DNA of 64,000 nucleotides from Posidonia oceanica (Eukaryota; Streptophyta; Magnoliopsida; Alismatales; Posidoniaceae), in NCBI GenBank assembly GCA_037176725.1, contig JAZBRS010000013.1:6203001-6267000 (forward strand). Direction: 5' to 3'. The translations under genes and the position numbers were made by a program. Of this stretch, positions 56,157 through 64,000 are shown piece by piece. Position 1 is the first letter of the stretch, and each line of letters opens with the position of its first letter. Under the pieces are notes generated by a model, which was given only the letters and a program-made list of their open reading frames with translations, had not been told where the DNA came from and ran no database searches.

Positions 56157-57790
56157 TGTAGATATCCTATTTTTTGCATTTCTGAGAGTCAATTAAGGAT
56201 AGAAAACTTTGAGGCATCCTAAATCACATAACTAAGGATATTTAACATATCTTTCAGATTTTCCATAATTTATTTAGAGACATCTTTCTTAATTCAAGGT
56301 CGTTAGCTGTGGCAGAGCTAACACACTCAAACTAATGGCAAGTTTGAGTACCTTGAACTTTTTTCTTAATGTGAGGTTGTTAGCGGTGGCAAAGTTAACA
56401 CACTCAAACTAGTGACAAGTTTGAGTACCTTAAACATTATTTAATGTGAGTTTATTAGCTATGGTAGAGTTAATACTCTCGTTGTACTCAAATTAGTGGT
56501 AGATTTGAGTATTTTAATGTTAAAGAAAATGTTTTTATCATTTTATGGAATTTTTTAGATTATTCTGGACTTTTAACACATCTCTTTGGATTAATATAAA
56601 ATCAGGGAAAAATTACAAAAGACCCTCTCGTTGCCTTTGGGATAGGCGACACGTCTAGTCACCACCCTCACTAGCGACTAGACTCGTCACCACCCATACA
56701 GGCGACGAGTATCCTAGAAGCCTTTCACAAAATATTTTGTCATCTTGGACTTTAATATAATATATGGGACTTTTATAAAGTATTTTAATAATTTTTCCCA
56801 TAATAATTAATATTTCTACGATTTTCCTAGTACTTAAATATGATCTTCATGATATATATATTTAAAAATAGCAACTAATTAAGGAAAATTCTAGAAAGTG
56901 GATGACGTCCAGTTTTAAAATGATATATCTTTATTTTGTTCAAAAATTCAGTTTTTAAGTTGGTTATCACATTTTTAATTGTTATAACTATATTTAATTC
57001 AAAATAATATTTAAAAGTGAAGATAAATCCAAAATATCCAAGTAGTTACGAATTTAGACTAAGTCAAAAATATCCATAAAACTAATTAACTTCTCCCATG
57101 AAATTATAGAAGATATTAATTTTAAATATAAGTTACTTAATTAATATGCTTGTGTTTAAATTTAAAATTTCCTATAAATATTTTTTCGTTACGGAGAAAA
57201 TTTAAAAATGGAGATTAAGTCTTAAATGGTTACTAGGTTCGTAACAAAATTAGTTTGGGATTTAAATTTTAAATATTTTGAATTTTAAAGCTCGTTGCTT
57301 GTCTGAGCGGCAACTAACTTAAATAGATTATTTTATTACCTTTAATTGATTTTCTGCACTAAGAAAATAAAATATCTGTGCTTGTCACCGCTACATTTGG
57401 CGATAAGTTAAAATATCTGATTTAAAATTTTAAAATTTTAATTTTGGATTTAAATTTAAACCTAAAATAATATCTCCTTGTTTTCCAACGAAATCACGTT
57501 AGAAAATATTCTATAAATTATCCCTAGCTCTAGAGTTAGAGGGAAGGCTTTTAAAAAATTTTAAGGGAAGCTTCCTAAAAAGTGAAAATCTGATTGTGGA
57601 GAGATCTAGGCTTTGAGAGAGTGCCTTGTGAGAGCCATACAATGGAGAGATTCTGAGAGTTCTATAGCCCCACTCTGTCAAACCCTTGTGAGAAAACCTA
57701 GATCCAAAGAGATCGTGCCCATCCTAAGCAAAACACGCATCCGAAGTTCCATCCACGACTCCGCAATAAAAGCAAAGTTGATTCTCTTTA
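56157..57790 (+). repeat. LTR of A-related element (A'), 3' end missing
   Basis: Starts TGTAGATATCC like the LTR at 2624 and follows the same order of landmarks: double hairpin, GGCGAC words, TAATATAATA stretch, then a TATA region (CTATAAATT near 57511) and a leader-like part with CCTAG words. It lacks the heat-shock palindrome. No CA end is found; it fades into copia-flanking sequence near 57790. Confidence 0.65.
56302..56510 (+). repeat. Triplicated double-hairpin unit in A' LTR
   Basis: Three tandem copies of a unit of about 80-100 bases. The second hairpin of each reads ACTCAAACT/AGTTTGAGT at 56325-56349, ACTCAAACT/AGTTTGAGT at 56402-56426 and ACTCAAAT/ATTTGAGT at 56486-56510. Arms of copy 3 differ from the others at one base pair with both sides changed. 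The element A LTR has one copy. Confidence 0.75.
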
Positions 57791-57924
57791 ATTTATCTAA
57801 CGATAAAACAATAGTTCAATACTTAAACAAAATAAGAATTACTAAATAGAGTTCACCAAACAAACATGATATCACATAATACATCATTATCTAAACTATC
57901 AAAGCAAAATCTCAAAAGAACTGA
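57791..57924. other. Junction between A' LTR and copia pol
   Basis: AT-rich, with no LTR end, polypurine tract or target duplication recognised. The 3' LTR of the copia element is expected here but is absent. Confidence 0.5.
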
Positions 57925-57927
57925 TTA

Positions 57928-58258
57928 GATCCATCTTAAGCACATGTGTTCTCTAAAGGTACTCGAGGGTAGTGCCTTTGTAAAAGGATCAACTAGCATT
58001 GAGTCAGTTCTAATATACTCAATAGACACCAAATGATCTCTAATTTTCTCTTTTACAATCAAGAACTTGACCTCCATATGCTTGCATGCACTAAAGTTCT
58101 TGTTGTTGTTTGAGAATTTAACCACTACTTCATTATCACAATACATCTTGATAGGTCTCTCCATAGAACCCATAACTTTCAAATTTGTGATAAAGTTGCA
58201 TATCCAAATAGCTTGCGAAGATGCCGTATAATAAGCTACATACTCAGTTTCCATAGTG
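57928..58258 (-). pseudogene. RNase H end of copia element E
   Basis: Minus strand METEYVAYYTASSQAIWICN, then MYCDNEVVVKFSNN and HMEVKFLIVKEKI, then VDPFTKALPSSTFREHM: conserved copia RNase H C-terminus. No LTR follows. Confidence 0.85.
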
Positions 58259-59520
58259 AATGCGACAATTATTTTCTATTTGGTACTACACCAAGAAACA
58301 GCTTCTCCAACAAGTAGGAAAACAAATTATGAAGTGGATTTCCTAGTATCGAGACACTCGACAAAGTCTGAGTCAGAGAATCCCACAATCTCTAGTTGAT
58401 TGGATCTTTTATATGTGAGTATGAGATCTTTAGTTCCTTACAAGTATCTCAAAACCTTTTTTGCAGCTTGCCAATGCGAAAATCCTGGATCACTTTGATA
58501 TCTACCTAAATACCCTGTGACAAAAGCTACATCTGGTCGAGTACATGTCTGTGCATAGTTGAGACATCCAACTACTGTAGCATATGGTTTATCCTTCATT
58601 GCAAGTCTCTCTGTATCTATCTGAGCACTTTGCAATTTCCTTAGTTTACCATCCTTTACAATAGATGCATTATCATAAGCACAATTTTCCATTGAAAATC
58701 TCTTTAACACAGTTGATATGTAAGACTTCTGAGACAACCCAAGCAAGCCTAGAGACCTATTGCAATGAATCTCTATGCCAATAACATAATTGGCTGCATC
58801 CATGTCTTTCATATCAAAGTTGTTAGATAGAAAATCTTTAGTCTCCCTCAACAAACCAAGGTTTGTACTTGCAAGTAGAATATCGTCTACATATAAAACA
58901 AGTAGTATCCATCCATTCCCACTTTCCTTTAGGTATATACATTAATCAACAATGTTTTCCTTAAACCCAAAAGACATAATAACTTCATTGAACTTGAAGT
59001 ACCATTGCCTGGAAGCTTGCTTGTGTCCATATATAGATTTCTTTAGCTTTCAAACCATATGTTCCTTTCCTTTAACCTCTAAACATTGAGGCTGTTGCAT
59101 GTACACTTCTTCTTCGAGTTCTCCATTTAGGAAAATCGTTTTTACATCCATCTAGCGTAGCTCTAAATCAAAATGAGCTACTAAAGCCATGACTATCCTT
59201 AATGAATCCTTTGAAGAAACTAGAGAATAAGTCTCATAATAGTCAATGCCTCCCTTTGTGTGAAGTCCTTTGCCATTATATCATTCTACTATCCCTTTGG
59301 AATTTCTTTTGGTCTTATAGACCCATTTACAACCAATTGATTTCTTTTTCAAAGGTAAGTCAACGAGTTCCCCGACTTGATTGCTATCCATAGAGACAAG
59401 CTTTTCTTTCATGGCTTGCAACCAATTGTTGACATTTACACAATCTATGGCTTGTAAGAACGTCGTCTGGTCATCAACCCCTTGTCCCATGTCCTCACCG
59501 AATAAGTATACCACATAATC
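58259..59520 (-). pseudogene. Reverse transcriptase of copia element E
   Basis: Minus strand, broken. WLQAMKEKLVSMDSNQVGEL and GCKWVYKTKRNSKG open the domain (59281-59430). LYVDDILL near 58895 is the catalytic motif. NYVIGIEIHCNRS and LNYAQTCTRPDVAFVTGYLG follow. A TAG sits where Gln of the QMDVKTAFLNG-type motif would be (near 59150). Several further stops. Confidence 0.85.
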
Positions 59521-60900
59521 AGATGAAAAACTTGAACATGTGGATCAATGATAGGCTCTTGAATTGGTTGTTCATGTGGTTGTTCTTGAGTTGGTGTAAT
59601 TACCTCCAGAGTATTGTCTATTGGAACAACAAGTGGTAAATACATCTGAGTCTCTTAAGTAGGAGCAAAATTAGTATCCTTAGAATCCTAATTAGGAACA
59701 ATGTCTTCATGATACTCCCACTAACACAATCATCCTCTAAGAAATTCGCTCTGTCAATTTCAACGATTCTTGTGGTACGTGTCAGACAGTAAAAACTATA
59801 GCCTCTCGACCACTGTGGATAATCAATGAAGTATCCATTGACTGATCTTGAACACAGTGACTTCTCTTGTGGGTTATAGATTTTAGCTTCAGCTAGGCAT
59901 CCCAAATGTGCATGTAACCTAAAGAGGGTTTCTTGTTTGTCCATAACTCATAGGGAATTTTTTTTATGGATTTGGAAGGAACCTTGCTTAGAATATGCAC
60001 TGCTGTCTTTAAAGCTTCACCCCATATTGAGACTGGTAATGTCGAGTAGCTCATCATTGTCCTGATCATTTCCTTAAGTGTTCTGTTTTGTTTTTTAGCA
60101 ACTCCATTCATGTTGGGTTTGCCTGACATTGTGTATTGAGGTACTATGCCATTTTACTTAGGAAATTACGCAAATGGTCTTGGCATCTGTCCTATCTTAG
60201 TATGTCTACCATATTACTCACCACTTCTATCTGATTTGATTGACTTGATAGGTCTTCCTAATTGTTTCTCTACCTTCAATTTGAAATCCTTGAAAACTTT
60301 AGGGACTTTAGATTTTTCATGAAGAGATAAAGATATATATACCTAGAATAGTCATCAATAATGGTGACAAAATATTTCTGACCTGTAAAACATGGACTAA
60401 AAGGTCCACCAACATCTGTATGAATCAAATCTAAAGTTGCTCGGCATCTAATGACATGTTTTCTATGTGTTGATTGTTTTTGACTTTATACAATCAACAT
60501 AGGTTTCAAAATCAGTGAAATCTAATGATCCCAAAAGATCATCTTTCATCAATCCATTCACCCTTTTTTGAGATATATGTCCCAGCCTTCTATTCCATGG
60601 ATACCTAAATTGTCACTTATTCTTTTCCCCTTATTAGTACATACTAGAGATACTACAGATTCAAAAGTAGAAGAGACTTTCAATTTAAGTAATCCATCAA
60701 TAATAGTTGTACCAATGGGAATATTTCCCTTAATTAAAGACATCCCTGAAGCATTAAAAAAAGTCCTATAATTGTCTTTAATTAACTTACTATAGATATT
60801 AAGTTTCTCTGAAAAGATAGAATATAAAAATAGTCTCTTACAATTAGTAGTTCTCCAAAATCTAAGGTAATTCTGTAGTCTCCCACTGACTTTATGTGTC
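59521..60900 (-). pseudogene. GAG-pre-integrase and integrase of copia element E
   Basis: Minus strand. MNGVAKKQNRTLKEMIRTMM, WGEALKTAVHILSKVPSKSI and PYELWTNKKPSLGYMHIWDA are typical copia integrase C-terminal motifs (59893-60129). The region 60130-60540 carries broken core segments, and 60558-60900 resembles the GAG-pre-integrase zone. Confidence 0.75.
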
Positions 60901-61170
60901 AACGCATTTGGTTTCCCAAGATCACGAACCTTTCGCACTCAGTTGGAGCTTGCCTTATCAGAAACCCCTCCAAAGTTGTTGAAATGTGCACAATGGCACC
61001 CGAGTCAATCCACCAGCTAGAACTGGGAACAGAGGCTAAATTTGATTTATGACTTGCAATAGATACAAAGTTACCAGAATTCTTCTTCTCAAGCCATTTC
61101 TTATACTTTGCACAATCAGTCTTCAAATGCCCAAATTTCTTGTAGGAATAGCACCTAATTAACCTTAGTG
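60899..61170 (-). pseudogene. Zinc knuckle and protease of copia element E
   Basis: Minus strand. CYSYKKFGHLKTDC is a CCHC knuckle with the second Cys changed to Tyr. It is followed by SSSWWIDSGAIVHISTTLEG, the copia protease active site (DSG). Confidence 0.8.
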
Positions 61171-61800
61171 ATGGACTTGATAGTCACACCAACCTTGTAC
61201 TTTTTCTCAAAATTCTTATGGACTTTTTTTCCTTTAGATGCGCGGCCCCTGATCCGTGAGTAACCAAATTTGCAGAGTGGCTCATGGCGTTCATCTTGTT
61301 ATTAGCTTGCCTTTCTTCTTTCTGAACACACTTGGTCATAAGTTCATTAATAGACCATTCACCCTTATGTGTGTTGTAGGAAACCTGAAAAAGGTCATAC
61401 TCAGTTGATAACATTTGTAAAATGAAATGGTCAAGAAAGAATCTGTAATGGTAATCTTAAGATCATTTAGTTTTCTTGCAATATCACGTATAGTTATGAT
61501 GTATTCCTTTATATTTTCCTTTCCTATATAGCTCATGGAAGTGAATCTCTAAATCAGGGTGTCTGCCTTAGCTTTATCAGATCCAACAAACTGTTGCTCA
61601 ATCATATCTATATAAATTGCATACAGAGTTTCAGAAGTCACAGGACCCCTAATATCTAGGCACATAATGTAGTATATACGAAAGAGACAATCTGTTGGTT
61701 CTTTCTCATTTTTCATATTGAACCTTTGCATTCGCACTGCTTTCTTCTGTGAGTACTGTAGGAACAACAGACACTCAAAAGCAAAGGTCAAAGTCCATCA
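61171..61800 (-). pseudogene. gag of copia element E
   Basis: Minus strand in several frames: FLLQYSQKKAVRMQRFNMKN-like sequence at 61680-61750, then DIRGPVTSETLYAIY, GKENIKEYIITIRDIARKLN and SVNELMTKCVQKEERQ-like segments, in the order expected of a UBN2-type copia Gag. The start codon is not identified. Confidence 0.7.
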
Positions 61801-63358
61801 AGTCCAAATGAAATAGTAAGGTTTCCTTTCATTTTAGGAATTTTGTACCATTCAATAATAGTACTCGAACCAGATTTGTGTCAAAAGATGCAAAATAATC
61901 ACTCACATAAGAAGACTTTATATAAACATATAATCAAAAGAAAATACACATGTTTAAGGTTAACAATAGCATCATGATAACTCTACGTTAGCAGATGAAA
62001 TAATATGTCAGTAGTTAAGCACCATGAAACTAATCTTGTTTATATACATGTTTATGTCACATGGTATCGTTGGATACCTGAATGTACCATATTAAGTAAA
62101 CAAACAAAAAATTATTTCACCCATTTAGATATAAGCATAACAGTCCACATTGGTGGAAATTTGTTAATCTAATTTATCTAAATGCAATTAAAAAATACCA
62201 TCCTTACTAGGTTTAAATTTCCGAAGAAAATTTAATCTAAACTTAATGTAAATAAAACAATTGACTCTTTCTACTTGGTGTCACGTTGGTGAGAAATCAA
62301 GTTGTCCAAATCAAAAGTTCATGACATGGTGTTCCATAATTCTTTAATATAATTGGACTAATTTTGTGAAAAATTACTTTAATAATGCTAAATGAACTTT
62401 ATAACATGTTAGAATCAACAAAACATGTTCCTTAATAGCATGTAGAACAAAACTTAATACTATCACACATAGGTCTAATTTGTCCTTAAGTGTAATTTAT
62501 AATATAACAATTAATCTTTTAACAGAAAAATTACCAAAAATTACATGGACAAGATAATATTCTAGATTATTTAATCCCAAAATTTCAGGCTTAATAATCC
62601 TAAACCAAGCTCTATAAAAATATATCATCATCAAAGCACAATATTAAGGACTGAAAAATAATTAAAATAAACAACAGTAGTTCATTCTAATTCAAACTTA
62701 AAATAGATACTACAGTAAATATACACTTATATGCAAAATCACATACTATCAAGGACTAAATCATAAAATATAAATTAATTGGAGTTTTCGTTAATTACAG
62801 AAAATTTATAAGTAATAAACGAAAAACTCAAAAGTGAACATGCAAATTTACTTAATAATAAATGTTATTTATTTATTTATTTTAATTTATTTAATCGGGT
62901 AGGGTAAACAAATCTACCTCGGATCAACTTACTCGACAGGCTAATGAAACCTTAATGGGTTTTACACGAGAGGAGAAAAAGGGGTGCAGCGATAGGGCAC
63001 ACGTGGAGTCCCTGGCTGGCTATAGTCGCTGCTCCTGTGCGTGCGCAGTCTACTACGCTGCGATGAGCCACCTAGGCCCCTGCTCCTGTGCGCATGCGGT
63101 CGCGATTGAAGCTCTTCACTACGCACAGCCGTCGCTGTTGCGTGCTACTGCACGCGGCCGCTGTTGCGCCCAACAACGCTGTATGGCCTGCTGCTTGCCG
63201 GACCCAGTGGCCATCCGACCCTAACCTCCGACGATTTCATCGTCGTATGCGAGCATGATGGAGAAATCGCCTCAAATGCATACAAAACAAATCATACTAA
63301 TGAAATCATCACTGAATCACAAATCGATAAAATAATATTTATGTAATCGACAAGAACT
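61801..63358 (-). other. Leader of copia element E
   Basis: About 1.5 kb between gag and primer site, longer than usual for copia. Mostly AT-rich, with a GC-rich block at 62990-63230 (TGCTCCTGTGCG words). No domain. A nested insertion cannot be excluded. Confidence 0.5.
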
Positions 63359-63374
63359 GGCTCTTGATATCACT
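63359..63374 (-). other. Primer binding site of copia element E
   Basis: Minus strand AGTGATATCAAGAGCC, close to TGGTATCAGAGCC, the initiator-Met tRNA complement; directly adjacent to the LTR end TCTATCA. Confidence 0.7.
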
Positions 63375-64000
63375 TGATAGACCTTATGGGACTTACTCGT
63401 CGTTGTCTTGTCAATTATCTTAATGTGGAATCGTCTGTTCAATCTTCACAATAACCACTTCTACTCCTTTGAAGATAGTCTCTCATGCGCAATAAGAGCC
63501 GATAAAATTTCTTGTATGATTATTATATTAAAACCCTAGATATGAGATATACTTATATATCACACTCGATAGTTGTATTATAATATTCCTTAAGTATCAC
63601 TTTACTTAATATGTTTCTACAATTAGACTAGTCCATTAAGTTAATTAGGTCATATTAAATTGAAAATTAAGACTTTAGGTCTAATGTTAACAGCAACCAA
63701 TTGTGGCTACGTATTTGGTCCCGTTAGTTAATTGTTGTTTTGCCTTTTGCTACTGAAGCGTATCATTGAGAATTGACTAGTCCCACTGAAACGCTTCCAA
63801 TCTTTTTTACGTCCCATAAAATACGTGTCAGCGAAAACAATCAAACCAAAAGAAGAATAGTGAAGGTAAGACGATACATATTTAAGTGTACCTTTCTTTA
63901 TTACCTTGAAGATACCTAACGCACCATTGAAACATCAACGTACGTATCAAGTTGCACGAGTGCGACAAAGTCAAAATCCTCATTCTAGCGGCTTCATTTT
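63375..64000 (-). repeat. 5' LTR of copia element E, cut by window edge
   Basis: On the + strand it begins TGATAGACCTTATG, so the minus-strand LTR ends ...GGTCTATCA. The other end is not seen within the window. Confidence 0.6.

Larger units (their letters stand above)
57925..64000 (-). mobile_element. Element E: decayed Ty1-copia retrotransposon, 3' LTR missing
   Basis: Minus strand order from right to left: 5' LTR (63375 onward), Met-type primer site, long leader, gag, protease, integrase, RT, RNase H. Protease-integrase-RT order identifies copia. Many stops and frameshifts. The left end lacks an LTR, so it is truncated against the A' LTR. Confidence 0.85.

Noticed and set aside
2624..57790. 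A (2624) and A' (56157) as the two LTRs of one element enclosing everything
   Set aside because: Both are preceded by the same 3' internal tail and polypurine tract, so both are 3' LTRs; they also differ strongly.

Overview
The window is plant nuclear DNA, most likely from a flowering plant with a large, repeat-rich genome. I found no ordinary host gene, tRNA, rRNA or CRISPR array. Nearly all of it is a stack of LTR retrotransposons nested in one another, plus extra genes that two of them carry. The plant assignment rests on the lineages seen: Tat/Ogre-type Ty3-gypsy elements with a second RNase H, a Tekay/Del-like gypsy element with an initiator-Met primer site, a plant Ty1-copia element, and plant-mobile-domain (PMD)-like extra genes.

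Layout. (A) 1-4212 (possibly to about 5440): 3' end and LTR of a Tat-like element, with a TATA box and a perfect heat-shock-type palindrome. (B) about 5440-7110: LTR end, primer site and decayed gag of a Tekay-like element, resuming as a protease fragment at 34171-34570. (C) 7111-34165: an Ogre-like element on the + strand, about 27 kb, with two LTRs of about 6 kb and a perfect 5-bp target duplication (GCAGG), inserted into B's gag-pro frame. It carries tRNA-type PBS, gag, protease, G-patch, RT, two RNases H, integrase, a sense extra ORF and a tandem-repeat 3' region. (D) 34571 to about 56020: a second Tat-like element on the - strand, inserted into B's protease. It has a 3' LTR, 40-bp tandem arrays, three + strand (antisense) PMD-like genes, integrase, RNases H, RT, G-patch, two successive retropepsin domains and a gag fragment. 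Its 5' end is lost, and a solo LTR of its own family (53850-55044, duplication CCTCC) sits in its gag-pro frame. (A') about 56036-57790: 3' tail and LTR start of an A-related element. (E) about 57925-64000: a decayed copia element on the - strand with its 5' LTR entering the right edge.

The most interesting material is in D and in the LTRs. D's three antisense PMD-like genes each have their own TATA box preceded by a cluster of short palindromic words (arms like GTTAGACGC/GCGTCTAAC). The same words lie upstream of the TATA box in D's LTR, so the LTR and cargo genes appear to share promoter architecture. D also encodes two complete retropepsin cores in series and has an in-frame spliceable intron before RT. 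The A-type LTRs contain a pair of hairpins whose arms change in a compensatory way between copies, and C's 3' region is built of GATA-core hairpin units. Coding regions of B, C, D and E are decayed, many stops looking like Trp/Gln/Arg codons hit by C-to-T/G-to-A change, whereas one antisense PMD gene (44104-45447) is uninterrupted.

Limits: LTR ends of A and B, the exact exons of cargo genes and all family assignments come from reading alone, with no database search or alignment run.
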